From Candidatus Phytoplasma ziziphi (lineage in GTDB: Bacteria; Bacillota_I; Bacilli_A; Acholeplasmatales; Acholeplasmataceae), in NCBI RefSeq assembly GCF_003640545.1, contig NZ_CP025121.1, forward strand, positions 496,001 through 560,000: 64,000 nt of DNA, written 5' to 3'. Positions 38,278 to 47,739 of the stretch are shown here, one piece after another; position 1 is the stretch's first letter, and the number at the start of each line of letters is the position of its first letter. The position numbers and the translations under genes were made by a program. The notes under the pieces were generated by a model. That model ran no database searches. It saw only the letters and a list, made by a program, of their open reading frames with translations, and was not told where the DNA came from.

Positions 38278-38673
38278 ATGGATGAAAATACCGTTATCAA
38301 ATCTAGTCCTAAACAAAATTCATTAGTGAAAAAACAACTGAATAATCAAAATCATGCTTTTTTTTCACCTATATTAAAATTATTATTATTAAATTTTTTT
38401 ATTAGTCCATTATTGTTTTTATTAGTGACTTTTTTATGTCATGAAACTATCAATATTTTCTTATCTGCAGACATTATTAAAAATAATGTGATGGCTTCTC
38501 CTTTTTACGATCTCTTATTTAAACAAATTTCTTATGTTAGTGACTTTTCGTTATCTAATAACTATATCTTATTTTATAGATGGCTATTTGTAGGATATAT
38601 GATTTTTGTTGTTTTCTATAATATCGAAGTTTGTGGTCATATCTCTAAATTATCAAAAGAATCTCAAAATTAA
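38278..38673 (+). CDS. Two- or three-helix membrane protein, 131 aa
   Basis: Hydrophilic N-terminus with SSPKQNSLVKKQ, then helices at about 31-57 (with FISPLLFLLVTFL) and 100-119 (RWLFVGYMIFVVFYNIEV). The ATG follows AGAAAGGAA by about 8 bases. It is the first gene of a plus-strand cluster of small membrane proteins. No family recognised. Confidence 0.65.
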   Translation: MDENTVIKSSPKQNSLVKKQLNNQNHAFFSPILKLLLLNFFISPLLFLLVTFLCHETINIFLSADIIKNNVMASPFYDLLFKQISYVSDFSLSNNYILFYRWLFVGYMIFVVFYNIEVCGHISKLSKESQN

Positions 38674-38748
38674 TTTTTTAATATTACAATCAAAAAATAA
38701 AGAAAACTATGTTTAAAAAAATAAAAGAACGTATAAGAGATTAAAAAA

Positions 38749-39210
38749 ATGGAAATACAAAATGTATATTTTGACAGTGACACGAAAATGGAAACAGTCA
38801 AAGAATATTTGAAAGATGAATATCAAAAAACAATAAACATTTATTTTATGGGGTATAATTCAGAAAATATTTTTACAGATGGTAAGCACATGACTAAACA
38901 CCGTTTTCTTCAAATAGATAAAAAGAGTGATAACAATTATACACTCATGGGAGTTTATTTTGAAGGAATAAAAGACCCTATAAGACCGATAAACGAAAAT
39001 GAAAATCTCACATTAGAAAAACTTAAAAACACAGCGAGTCATTTGGCGAATCCGCCAGAAAAAATGATTATATTTTGGAGAACAAAAAACACTTATAAAC
39101 AAGTACGTAAAGCCATTTATACTCATGGAGTATTCGCGATATTTCTTGTTTGTTTTTTTAGCACGCTAATAAAATATATATTTAAATTTTGGTTCGGTTC
39201 CTTAAATTAA
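38749..39210 (+). CDS. C-terminally anchored membrane protein, 153 aa
   Basis: The soluble part comes first (about 1-122: MEIQNVYFDSDTKMETVKEY and so on), followed by a single helix near the C-terminus (about 124-147: IYTHGVFAIFLVCFFSTLIKY). This tail-anchored layout is unlike the N-anchored proteins around it, so most of the protein is probably in the cytoplasm. It may be a cytoplasmic partner of its neighbours. No domain recognised. Confidence 0.65.
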   Translation: MEIQNVYFDSDTKMETVKEYLKDEYQKTINIYFMGYNSENIFTDGKHMTKHRFLQIDKKSDNNYTLMGVYFEGIKDPIRPINENENLTLEKLKNTASHLANPPEKMIIFWRTKNTYKQVRKAIYTHGVFAIFLVCFFSTLIKYIFKFWFGSLN

Positions 39211-39256
39211 AAAAACGCTTAGGTTATATAAAAAAATAAAAGGCAAATAAGATATC

Positions 39257-39484
39257 ATGGAAACATCAAAAACAATAAAAATAATAACTTATTGTATTAC
39301 AAGTTTAAGTTTGGTATTAGTTAGCTTTTATTTTATTTATGCACGGCATAATTCAAAAAAAATAAATAATTTAATAACGAATTTAAATATTCAAAATACA
39401 AATTTAAATATTCAAAATGAATATTTAAAAAAAATTCTTAAAACAATAAATAAAATTAATAAAAAAATAAAAATTTTTTATTAA
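39257..39484 (+). CDS. Small membrane protein with Asn-rich repeat, 75 aa
   Basis: METSKTIKIITYC start, helix at about 10-29, then NLNIQNTNLNIQN, a 7-residue repeat coded by a 21-bp near-duplicate (AATTTAAATATTCAAAATAC), and a Lys-rich end. The start region is closely parallel to the next gene, whose start codon is mutated. No function known. Confidence 0.6.
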   Translation: METSKTIKIITYCITSLSLVLVSFYFIYARHNSKKINNLITNLNIQNTNLNIQNEYLKKILKTINKINKKIKIFY

Positions 39485-39521
39485 TTAAAAAAACAAAAAT
39501 AAAAAGGAAGAATGATATATC

Positions 39522-40304
39522 ATCGAATTATCAATAAAAAAAATTAGAATATGGGCGTGTATCGCTACTAATATTATTATCGGGGTAATTATTTTTAGTA
39601 TTTGTTATACATGTAATATGAACACTAAAGCTAAAGATTTAGAAAAAGCTGTCAATTCATTAAATGAAAATGTAAAAAAAGGCGGACCAAAACAAATTAT
39701 TGAAAAAATAAATTTATCAAATGAAAGTGTAAAAAAACCAAGTGACAAAAAAGAAAATCAAGATGAAACAGCAACAAAATCAGATGAAGATTTAAGCGCA
39801 AAAATAACAAAATTAATTAAAACAGTAGAAGGCCAAGGCACAACATTAACTAATTTAAATACAACAGTAAACAACCAAGCATCAACATTAAATACATTAA
39901 ATGCAACAGCAAACGAACAAGGTTCACAAATCAGTTCATTAACTACAAATATAAATAAACAAAACACAACATTTAATGGCGTTATAGAAAAAATAAATGA
40001 AAATATAGAAACAGAAAATCAAAATATAAACAACCAAATCAAAAAATTAAATGAAATAGAATCAACAGTGCAAGGTCAAACAACAAAATTAAATACAATA
40101 GATGCAATAAATAAAACAGTAAGTAATCAAATAACAAAATTAAATGAAATAGATTTAACAGTAAAAGGGCAAACAACCAAATTAAATGAAATAGATGGAA
40201 CAGTTAAAGGGCAAGATACAAAAATCGGTTCATTTGGATTTCATTATAAAAAGTATAAAAGACAATATGGAAATAGAAGCATGGAAATAGAAGCATGGAA
40301 ATAG
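39522..40304 (+). CDS. Membrane-anchored coiled-coil protein, front part; start ATG lost
   Basis: The first ATG is at 39618, but the frame is open upstream and encodes ELSIKKIRIWACIATNIIIG and further hydrophobic residues, a signal-anchor like that of the preceding gene. At the expected start the codon is ATC (TATCATCGAA against TATCATGGAA in the neighbour), 11 bases after AAGGAAG. Residues after the helix are Gln/Asn/Thr-rich heptads with repeats of TTKLNEIDxTVKGQ, typical of a trimeric fibre or adhesin-like stalk. The frame ends at a TAG inside the 14-bp tandem repeat. With two repeat units it would fuse with the following frame to a protein of about 410 residues. Confidence 0.7.
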   Translation: MELSIKKIRIWACIATNIIIGVIIFSICYTCNMNTKAKDLEKAVNSLNENVKKGGPKQIIEKINLSNESVKKPSDKKENQDETATKSDEDLSAKITKLIKTVEGQGTTLTNLNTTVNNQASTLNTLNATANEQGSQISSLTTNINKQNTTFNGVIEKINENIETENQNINNQIKKLNEIESTVQGQTTKLNTIDAINKTVSNQITKLNEIDLTVKGQTTKLNEIDGTVKGQDTKIGSFGFHYKKYKRQYGNRSMEIEAWK

Positions 40305-40378
40305 AAGCATGGAAATAGAAGCATGGAAATAGAAGCATGGAAATAGAAGCATGGAAATAGAAGCATGGAAATAGAAGC
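40267..40378 (+). repeat. Eight perfect tandem copies of a 14-bp unit
   Basis: Unit ATGGAAATAGAAGC, copies starting every 14 bases from 40267. Since 14 is not divisible by three, each copy shifts the frame, and any reading frame that crosses three copies meets TAG. Exactly two copies would give an open fused gene. Each unit carries an ATG, so the array is also a ladder of tiny frames MEIEAWK-stop. Confidence 0.95.
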
Positions 40379-40811
40379 AGAAAACACACGAATCCAAAAT
40401 GATGTACAACAAGAAACAAACAAACGTATAGATTCAGTAGTTGACACGCAAAAAACACAAGAAGAAACACAAACAAACCAAGGCGGACAAATAACTGAAA
40501 TAAAAGATACATTACAAGACCACAATACTCATTTAGTCAAACTTGAAGAACGAACAGTCTCAATAGGAGGAACACAAGATGATATAAAAAAAACACAAAA
40601 ACAACAAGGTGAAAAATCACAAGAACAAGATGCAAAAATAGAAAAACAAGGTGAAAAAATAACTGAACAAGGTAAAGAACAAGAAAAAACAAACAAAAAA
40701 GTGGATTCAACACAAAAACAATTAAACAACGCAATAGACACAACAAATGCAAATCTAGAACGTCAAGAAGAAATTAATAATGATTTACAAGGACAAATAG
40801 TACGCAAATAA
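40365..40811 (+). CDS. Coiled-coil protein, rear part, starting in the 14-bp repeat
   Basis: The ATG of the eighth repeat unit opens a 148-codon frame rich in Gln, Glu, Lys and Thr (QKTQEETQTNQGGQITEIKD, EKQGEKITEQGKEQEK). It lacks a membrane helix, so if it is made from this ATG it would stay in the cytoplasm unless fused to the front part. The composition and heptads match the front part, which supports a single ancestral gene. A weak GGAAATAGAAGC precedes the ATG. Confidence 0.65.
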   Translation: MEIEAENTRIQNDVQQETNKRIDSVVDTQKTQEETQTNQGGQITEIKDTLQDHNTHLVKLEERTVSIGGTQDDIKKTQKQQGEKSQEQDAKIEKQGEKITEQGKEQEKTNKKVDSTQKQLNNAIDTTNANLERQEEINNDLQGQIVRK

Positions 40812-40843
40812 CAAAAATTTAAATTGATGAATAAAATAAGAAG

Positions 40844-40883
40844 TTCAAAATATAGATACATTTAAATGTATCTATATTTTGAA
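40844..40883. terminator. Perfect 40-bp palindrome
   Basis: TTCAAAATATAGATACATTT is followed directly by its exact complement, about 33 bases after the coiled-coil stop. It is probably a terminator or mRNA-stabilising hairpin. A second hairpin with AAACGAG/CTCGTTTT and an A17 run is at 40913-40952. Confidence 0.7.
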
Positions 40884-41238
40884 ACAAATCAAAATAAAGC
40901 CTATATAACAAAAAAACGAGACACACGCTCGTTTTAAAAAAAAAAAAAAAACAAAAAATTAAATTAGAACTTAAAACATTTATTATTTTATACAAAAATA
41001 TAAAAATTTATATAAACAAAGCATAAAAAAATACAAATTAATTATATTTTTATATAAAAAAATAAAACGTAAATAAAAAAATGTATATAAATATAGGTAA
41101 AAAAGTAATAAAACACAATTAAACACAAAAATGTTATTAAGTTAATCAAAATTAAAGATTAAACCCAATTTTATGTTTAAAAAAAGAGAAATACATGTAG
41201 GAAACAAAAGAACAACTTAAAAATAAATAAAAAAGAAA

Positions 41239-41651
41239 ATGTATAACTTAAATGAAATTATAGATTTTTTTGTTAATAAATTAAAATTTGATGGCGAAAC
41301 ACAAAAAAATATGTGATTCTAATAAAGGAAACAACTACAACGAAACAAAAAAACATATCTTTTTTATAATTATACAGAATACTAATAGGAATCATAGTTA
41401 TCTACGATAGGTTTTACAATATATAAAAGTATAAAAATAAGTATTTAAATAAAAAAACGGCCAAATATAAAAACAAAACTCAAAAAATAAAAGCAAAACC
41501 AAGAGAACAAGCGGACAAAATAAAAATAACAACTGTAAGCAGTAATATAATAAAAATTATTATAAAATATATAACTGACTATATAAAAAAAAGTGGAGGT
41601 GCACGTAAGCAAGCTATAGTTCATCATCTTTTTACATTTTCTAAAAATTAA
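41239..41651 (+). pseudogene. Remnants of a small gene with basic C-terminal part
   Basis: ATG at 41239 gives MYNLNEIIDFFVNKLKFDGE and soon stops. Later frames give RILIGIIVIYDRFY, then a start-less run KTAKYKNKTQKIKAKPREQA continuing to ITDYIKKSGGARKQAIVHHL and stop. The codons GGA GGT GCA CGT and GCG are richer in GC than the surroundings, as expected of former coding DNA. At least two breaks. 40950-41238 and 41652-42060 show no gene. Confidence 0.4.
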
Positions 41652-42061
41652 AAATCCACAAAACAAAAAATACTATATTTAAAAAACACAAATATAAGAC
41701 ATTTTTATAATAATAAAAAATAGAAAATTAACATTATAACAATAATAACCCACTCTTTATTTTAAAGGGTTATTTTTTTGTTGTCTAAAAATATAATTTT
41801 TTTAAAAAAATATAGATAATAAAAAAAACATTTTAAAAAAATTTTATCAAATTATCTTTTATATTATAAAAAAGGATTTTAAAGGAATGATCGTAATTTT
41901 TACTTGATAAAATTCTAACAACATGGTTATTTTGTATAATTAAAATAGACTAAAAAGTGATCCAATTTAGACTAACTACAGTTGATATCATAATTTAATT
42001 CTTTGATTTGATTTTTTTATATTTACTTTATTTTAGTTTTTTTAAAAAAAACTTATTCAAG

Positions 42062-42420
42062 TTAATTTTGTCTTATTGGACCATCATAATTATAATAAGT
42101 TGTTCTAATTTTATTTCCAGTAGATGGTTCAAATTCAGAGATGTATTTTTCGCTGCTCTGTTCGACCATCGGATTGAAAATTAGTTGATTTAATTTGTTT
42201 TCCCGTAGATGGATTAAATTCACAGATATATTTTATTGTTTGACAATTGGATTGGTAAATTATTTCTGTTTTTTTCGGTTCTTTAATTACTTCTTCTATA
42301 GCAGAAGTGTTTGGAGTTTTTGGTTTAGTGAAACGCCAATTTCCTAATATCAAAATAAAAATTAGGGCAAATTATTATAGGAATTGCCCAAAGACATATT
42401 TTTTTTGTTTGAGGTTTCAT
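42062..42420 (-). pseudogene. DUF2963 repeat membrane protein, frameshifted
   Basis: From an ATG at the right end the frames give MKPQTKKICLWAIPIII, then after one base LIFILILGNWRFTKPK (membrane helix), an acidic linker and the DUF2963 unit TIKYICEFNPSTGKQIKSTN FQSDGRT; after one more extra base a second unit EKYISEFEPSTGNKIRTTYY ends with NYDGPIRQN and stop. DUF2963 repeats are a phytoplasma-specific family of unknown role. The longest uninterrupted frame is 42135-42353. Confidence 0.65.
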
Positions 42421-42602
42421 ATTTGAGGTTTAATATTTGAGGTTTAATTCCTTTATTAATTTCATTTAAGTTAAAGTTAAAAAAGTTTTTTAACTTTAAA
42501 AATAATAATTTTAATCTTTTTTATTATTTCATATAAAAATTGTAGTTAAAAAAATAAATTATATATGTTTATTAAAAAATAATTTTAATTAAAAAAATTA
42601 AT

Positions 42603-42634
42603 AAAAAAAAGACTATCAAATATTGATAATCTTT
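42603..42634 (-). terminator. Terminator after the M41 operon
   Basis: AGATTATCAATATTTGATAGTCT with a run of T in the minus sense, about 180 bases past the last gene of the 51.6-42.8 kb operon. The gap on either side shows no gene. Confidence 0.7.
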
Positions 42635-42811
42635 GAAATATTTTTAATAATTTTTAAAGTATTTTAAAATAAAGTGCCATATTTTGAATAAGTCCAAAAA
42701 TAATAATCTTTTTATATATTTTTAATTGATTTTTAGGTTATTTCAAATAAAAGTTTCATGTTTTGTCTTTATTAGTTTTTTTTATACTCTTTTTTTAGGA
42801 TATAATTTTTT

Positions 42812-43453
42812 TCAGATGTTTTTTTGTAAAGGGTATTTTTTTAAAATATCTTCGATATCTTTTAATAATAAAGTTTTTTTAATAAATAATTTTTCAGCAA
42901 TTTTAGTTAAGGTAGTTTGATTTAATTCAATTAATTTTTGACATTCTTTATGTAAACGATCATAATCTTTTTCTGGTGTAGTAGAATGACTTTGAACTAA
43001 AAAACTTACATTAGCGTGGTCACTACCTGAACCCTTACCTACTTTATCTTTGGGAATTTGTTTTCTTTTGGCTAATAGACTTTCAGATGACGTTCCACCA
43101 AAAGAAACTAAAGATTCAGCTTGCCAATTTCTTTTTTTAATTTGAAAATCACAATGACCTAAAATAGCTCCATAAGGTTTAATAGTAACCCCTACAAATT
43201 CAAAGTATTCAGGATACAAAAGAGTTATAATAGCATGTCCTGATTCATGATAACTTGTAATTTTATCTTCAGATAAATAAATCTCGCCTTCTAAAGAATC
43301 CTCAGAATTAATATCGAATAGTTCAGAAAAAAAATTATTAATTAGAACACGATTCTCTGTATATAAAAAAATCGATAAACAAAAATTTATAGCAAATATC
43401 CATAAAAGACAGATTAAATAATTTTTATTTTTTATTATAAAATGATTATTCAT
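42812..43453 (-). CDS. Free-standing membrane-anchored M41 (FtsH-type) peptidase, 213 aa
   Basis: A membrane helix (about 12-32) is followed directly by a peptidase domain without any AAA+ module. The zinc site is HESGH (69-73) within DKITSYHESGHAIITLL. It aligns with FtsH: VGVTIKPYGAILGH to QKITIIPRGSAGG, SLVSFGGTSSESLL to NIVSYLGGRVAEEL, and GSGSDHANVSF to GAYDDFKQAT, placing the third zinc ligand at D145. The missing ATPase could be supplied in trans by the AAA+ protein coded three genes upstream in the same cluster. The preceding 1398-residue gene ends 8 bp before its start, so the two are tightly linked. Alternatively it could work without ATP on unfolded peptides or be regulatory. All putative catalytic residues are present. 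Confidence 0.82.
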   Translation of the reverse strand: MNNHFIIKNKNYLICLLWIFAINFCLSIFLYTENRVLINNFFSELFDINSEDSLEGEIYLSEDKITSYHESGHAIITLLYPEYFEFVGVTIKPYGAILGHCDFQIKKRNWQAESLVSFGGTSSESLLAKRKQIPKDKVGKGSGSDHANVSFLVQSHSTTPEKDYDRLHKECQKLIELNQTTLTKIAEKLFIKKTLLLKDIEDILKKYPLQKNI

Positions 43454-43460
43454 TAGTAAT

Positions 43461-46400
43461 TTACTCTATATTTGTTCCGGAGAAATATTTATTATTATAT
43501 TTGGAATCGAAGTATTCATTTAACGACCAACAAAAACTAGCGTATTGAAAATAAGGAAGATACACATCAATATTTATTTGATCGGATGCATAATAAGTTG
43601 TATGATTTGAAGGATTTTGTTCATTATTAGGAAATTTCTCTTTAATCAATTTATTTAACCAATCAATAAAATTAAATTTCACTTCAACAAAAGGAAATGA
43701 TTTTGCATTACTATATTTATAATTTTTAAAAACATCTTTAAATGGTTCAAATGGTTCAAAAGCATTTGTTTCATTAGTAAAATTTTTTTTAAATGAATTA
43801 GTTAATGTGTTTTTAAAAGAATTTTGTTTGCCTTCATAATTAATTGTTAAAGAAGCATATTGTTTTTTGTTAATTTCTAATTTTTGTTCTAAATCTATTT
43901 TTTCATTTTTTTTATTTCCTTTTTCTTTTTCTAATAAATCAATTAAAGTTAGTAATTTTTTTTGTCTTTCTTTCGCAATTGTCTCTTTTTGTTTTTCTTC
44001 TTGTAATTTAGTATTTAAATAATCTTTTTCTTTTGTTTTTTTTTCAATTTCATTAGTTAAAGGATCAATTTGTTTTTGTAATTGAGTTTGTGTATTTTTA
44101 ACATTTATTTCATTTTGTTCTTTTTCTTTTGTTTTGTTTTGAATTTCATTAGTTAAAGGATCAATTTGTTCTTGTAATTGAGTTTGTGTATTTTTAGCAT
44201 TTATTTCATTTTGTTCTTTTTCTCGTAATTTAGTATTTAAATCATCTGTTTTGTTTTGAATTTCCTTAGTTAAAGAAGCAATTTGTGTTTGTAATTGAGT
44301 TTGTGTATCTTTAGCATTTTTTTCATTTTGTTCTTTTTCTCGTAATTTAGTATTTAAATCATCTTTTTCTTTTGTTTTTTTTTCAATTTCATTAGTTAAA
44401 GAAACAATTTGTGTTTGTAATTTAGTTTGTGTATTTTTAGTATTTATTTCATTTTGTTCTTTTTCTTTTGTTTTGTTTTGAATTTCCTTAGTTAAAGGAT
44501 CAATTTGTTCTTGTAATTGAGTTTGTGTATTTTTAGCATTTATTTCATTTTGTTCTTTTTCTCGTAATTTAGTATTTAAATCATCTGTTTTGTTTTGAAT
44601 TTCATTAGTTAAAGAAGCAATTTGTTTTTGCAATTGAGTTTGTGTATCTTTAGTATTTATTTCATTTTGTTCTTTTTCTTGTATATTTTGATTCGAATAA
44701 TATCGAATATTTTGATCTAATTTAGATAAATGTTGTTTGTTTTTTTCAATCTGTATATTAACTTCTCTTATTTGTTTTTCTTCTTTATGTTGATTTTCCA
44801 CAATATTGATTAATTCTTCCATAGCTTTTTTAAACATTTGTATGTTCGAATCTAATAGATGAGGTTCTCCTATATAGTTAAACAAAATATTTAATTTTTC
44901 GTTATTTTCCGGAATTTGAAATTTTAAATAATATAATTGTGATTGTAAAAGTCGTAATTGAGATCGGAGAGAATAATCTTTAAAATTTTGTGTTTCAACT
45001 GGTGTATAAATTTTTCGTTCTAATTCATCTTTTTTATTTTTAACTTCTAGTTTCGTCATACCTTGATTAAATTCAAAATTTTTAAATTCTTCTTTTAATT
45101 CGGATAATATTTTATTCAATTCAATATTATGATCTTCATTAATATTTTGCGGTTCTTGCATTTCTTGAAAACTTTTTCGAACATAATTTTGACGTTCGTT
45201 CGAATATTGTTCTTTTAAATCAGTGCTTTCTTCCAATTTTATATTACAATTCTGATTTCGAAAATTTTCTATTAAAGCTTTTTTATAATTATTTAAAAAT
45301 TGCCCAATCCATTCAATATTATGCAAAGACCAATTAAAATCTTGTGTGTCTGTACAAGATATACGAGTTAAATGTTTTTCTATTAGGTCACATTGTTCAT
45401 CTATATTTTTTTTAGTTAATTCTGTTGAAGTCAATGAAAAATTTGTGTTTTGTATAAACGAGTTGCCTATTTCTTGCTCTTCTTTTTTTACATTAACATT
45501 ATTTTGTTCTATATCTTTTAAAATAGACGTTACTAATCGATAATATTGAATTTGTAAATCACTAATAATATTTAAATATGGATTTAAAATTGTTTCTTCT
45601 TTAAATTTAAAATAATCTTTATAAGTTTGAATTCTTGCATCAATGATATTCCAATTATCTATAAACTCAGTCATTTTAGATAAATATATTTTGGTCAAAG
45701 TTTCTAAATTGTTTTTAAGAGGATGCGATTTATGATGAGGATTTTCTTTTAATTTTATTTCTAAATTTGTTTTCTGTTGAGTTTTATTTCTAATTTCATG
45801 TTGTAATGAAACTCGTTGTTTTTCTGATAATTGAATATTTGAATTTTTTTGTTGTTGTTTTTTATCTTCAATTTCATTAGTTAAAGAATTAATTTGTTCG
45901 TTTATTGAATTTTTTTTGTTTGAATCTAATGTGTCTTTATCCGAAACATTAATAAAATCAATTAAATTTTGAGTTTCATCAATAGTTGTTTTTATTTCAT
46001 CGCCATAAAATTTAAAAGGAGCTTCAATATATTCTTCTACGATTTTATTAAGTTGAAATTGTAGTTGATCTTTTAAATCTTCGGGGTTTTGTAAATAAAT
46101 AGTTTTTAAATCATCACCTAAAGAGGCTGTATCTAAAAATTGTTTGTTCTCTTGCGACGACGGATTTATAGAAGGATCTGAATATCTATGATCGATATCT
46201 TGTGTTTGATAATCTAATTCTTTCTTTAAATGCGACAAGTATTCATTAAGTTCCTCTGATTTTGATTTATATTTCCCTTCATATTTTGTTTTAATGTTTG
46301 TTAAAATATTTTTTTCAGACAAACTATCAGAAGTTAAATTTTTTTTTTTATCATTAATAATATAACCTAATTTTTTTTTTTCACTTTCTGTACAAAGACA

Positions 46401-47657
46401 ACTAGAATGAAAAACAAAAACACTATAATCGACATACATTTGATATAAATAGTTTTTTAAGTTACAATCACATTTTAATAAATCCTTATTCATTAATTCA
46501 TCGTTTCTATGGATTATATGTTCAATTAATTCTTTTTTATTCAAACCGGGACTTAATAAAATATTATTTAAACTTGTTTTAGAAGGAAATTCTTTTGGAA
46601 AATCTTGTTTTTTACGACTAGGAGAACTTAACATTTCTTTTAAAAAATTTCTTGTATTTTCTAAATTTTTATCAAAATCATTTATTAATTTTTCTTTACG
46701 TTCTACTTTTAATTTTTCATCTATCGGATCTAAATATTTAATAAATTCTTTATTATTTTCAAAAAGATTTGCTAATTTTTCTCGTCTGTTTGGTTCCTTT
46801 TCTTTCTTATATTCGTTAACCCATTGATCTATTAAATTTGAAAAATCTTCTTGCAATTTATGTGTTTCATCATGTGTGATAAAATTATATCCAGTATAAT
46901 ATGGGTCAAATTCCTTTAATATTTTATAAAAGTATCTTAAATATTCTATTTTAAATTGTAAATTAGTCACTTCTGGTAGATAACTAAAAAGTTGAGTTCT
47001 TTTTTTTAAATTATCCGAATCTATTTGTTCTGGATGACATAATTCATATTCATTTGGACAATCATATTTACGATTTAGTTTTGTATTTAAAATAAAATCA
47101 AAATATAAATAATAAAAAAAATTATTATATGTATTACAGTATTTTTTACTTTTATAATTTTGAAATAATCCTAATTCTCTGACATTAGGATCTAAAAAAA
47201 AATCTTTTTTTTCTAATAATTTGAAATTTTTTTTTCTTTGTTGTAATGTTTTTATTTCTTCTTCGTTGGATGTTTCGGTACACAAATGATCTATATACGA
47301 TATTTCATATTCTCGATAATACTCCAAAAACTCATCAAAAATTTCTTTTCTTTGATCTTTAGGTAATTTATCATAATACTCTTTGCCTTTTTCAAAACTT
47401 TGTAACATTGGAGTTATATCTTCTTTAAAATCATAAAACATTTCAAAAAGTTTTTCTTTTCTTTGAATTGTTTCTTGAATACAGTTATCTTCTTGTTTTT
47501 GATAAAGTTTTTTGTGTGTTTGGTTAAGATCTTCTTGTTCATTTTCTGAACCGTATATCAAATGACAAAAGAAAATTAAAAAAGAAAAAGTAAAAACAAA
47601 AAGTAAAAAAGACAACAAAGACTTTTTCAAATATTTTGAAATCTTTTGTTTTTGCAT
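43461..47657 (-). CDS. Giant membrane-anchored coiled-coil protein, 1398 aa
   Basis: One N-terminal helix (about 12-34) looks like a signal anchor or signal peptide (SFLIFFCHLIYGSEN). The following 700 residues are helical and charged, with scattered Cys (CNLKNYL, SSCLCTESE). Residues about 985-1225 are six to seven tandem repeats of 35-44 residues with the core EKEQNEINAKNTQTQLQEQI and LTNEIQNKT. The last 150 residues look globular (FPFVEVKFNFIDWLNKLIKE). It is probably a long rod reaching from the membrane. It lies between the AAA+ and M41 genes. Repeats are similar at DNA level and in frame (units of about 105-132 bp), so the rod length can change. Function unknown; not SMC, since Walker motifs are absent. 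Confidence 0.82.
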   Translation of the reverse strand: MQKQKISKYLKKSLLSFLLFVFTFSFLIFFCHLIYGSENEQEDLNQTHKKLYQKQEDNCIQETIQRKEKLFEMFYDFKEDITPMLQSFEKGKEYYDKLPKDQRKEIFDEFLEYYREYEISYIDHLCTETSNEEEIKTLQQRKKNFKLLEKKDFFLDPNVRELGLFQNYKSKKYCNTYNNFFYYLYFDFILNTKLNRKYDCPNEYELCHPEQIDSDNLKKRTQLFSYLPEVTNLQFKIEYLRYFYKILKEFDPYYTGYNFITHDETHKLQEDFSNLIDQWVNEYKKEKEPNRREKLANLFENNKEFIKYLDPIDEKLKVERKEKLINDFDKNLENTRNFLKEMLSSPSRKKQDFPKEFPSKTSLNNILLSPGLNKKELIEHIIHRNDELMNKDLLKCDCNLKNYLYQMYVDYSVFVFHSSCLCTESEKKKLGYIINDKKKNLTSDSLSEKNILTNIKTKYEGKYKSKSEELNEYLSHLKKELDYQTQDIDHRYSDPSINPSSQENKQFLDTASLGDDLKTIYLQNPEDLKDQLQFQLNKIVEEYIEAPFKFYGDEIKTTIDETQNLIDFINVSDKDTLDSNKKNSINEQINSLTNEIEDKKQQQKNSNIQLSEKQRVSLQHEIRNKTQQKTNLEIKLKENPHHKSHPLKNNLETLTKIYLSKMTEFIDNWNIIDARIQTYKDYFKFKEETILNPYLNIISDLQIQYYRLVTSILKDIEQNNVNVKKEEQEIGNSFIQNTNFSLTSTELTKKNIDEQCDLIEKHLTRISCTDTQDFNWSLHNIEWIGQFLNNYKKALIENFRNQNCNIKLEESTDLKEQYSNERQNYVRKSFQEMQEPQNINEDHNIELNKILSELKEEFKNFEFNQGMTKLEVKNKKDELERKIYTPVETQNFKDYSLRSQLRLLQSQLYYLKFQIPENNEKLNILFNYIGEPHLLDSNIQMFKKAMEELINIVENQHKEEKQIREVNIQIEKNKQHLSKLDQNIRYYSNQNIQEKEQNEINTKDTQTQLQKQIASLTNEIQNKTDDLNTKLREKEQNEINAKNTQTQLQEQIDPLTKEIQNKTKEKEQNEINTKNTQTKLQTQIVSLTNEIEKKTKEKDDLNTKLREKEQNEKNAKDTQTQLQTQIASLTKEIQNKTDDLNTKLREKEQNEINAKNTQTQLQEQIDPLTNEIQNKTKEKEQNEINVKNTQTQLQKQIDPLTNEIEKKTKEKDYLNTKLQEEKQKETIAKERQKKLLTLIDLLEKEKGNKKNEKIDLEQKLEINKKQYASLTINYEGKQNSFKNTLTNSFKKNFTNETNAFEPFEPFKDVFKNYKYSNAKSFPFVEVKFNFIDWLNKLIKEKFPNNEQNPSNHTTYYASDQINIDVYLPYFQYASFCWSLNEYFDSKYNNKYFSGTNIE
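43980..44700 (-). repeat. In-frame tandem repeats in the giant coiled-coil gene
   Basis: Units share TTTCATTTTGTTCTTTTTCT and AATTGAGTTTGTGTATTTTT on the plus strand, alternating a long and a short spacer. All are multiples of three, so copy number changes alter protein length, not frame. Confidence 0.85.
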
Positions 47658-47739
47658 TCATAACTCCTTTTATCAAAATGGACATATCTTTATTGTTTTA
47701 GATCCTCAATTTTTTTGTTTTATTGTTTGTAGTTGGATC

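Noticed and set aside
40267-40378. CRISPR array
   Set aside because: The 14-bp units touch each other without spacers and no cas gene is present.
40204-40741. Minus-strand frames rich in Phe, Tyr and Cys
   Set aside because: Opposite-strand reading of the 14-bp repeat and of the Gln/Thr-rich coiled coil.
41445-41666. 73-aa minus-strand frame
   Set aside because: The opposite strand has a better, basic coding-like frame (IKKSGGARKQA) with GC-bearing codons, so this is a shadow.
43461-47657. SMC or Rad50-like ATPase
   Set aside because: The protein is a long coiled coil, but has no Walker A or B or signature motif and begins with a membrane helix.
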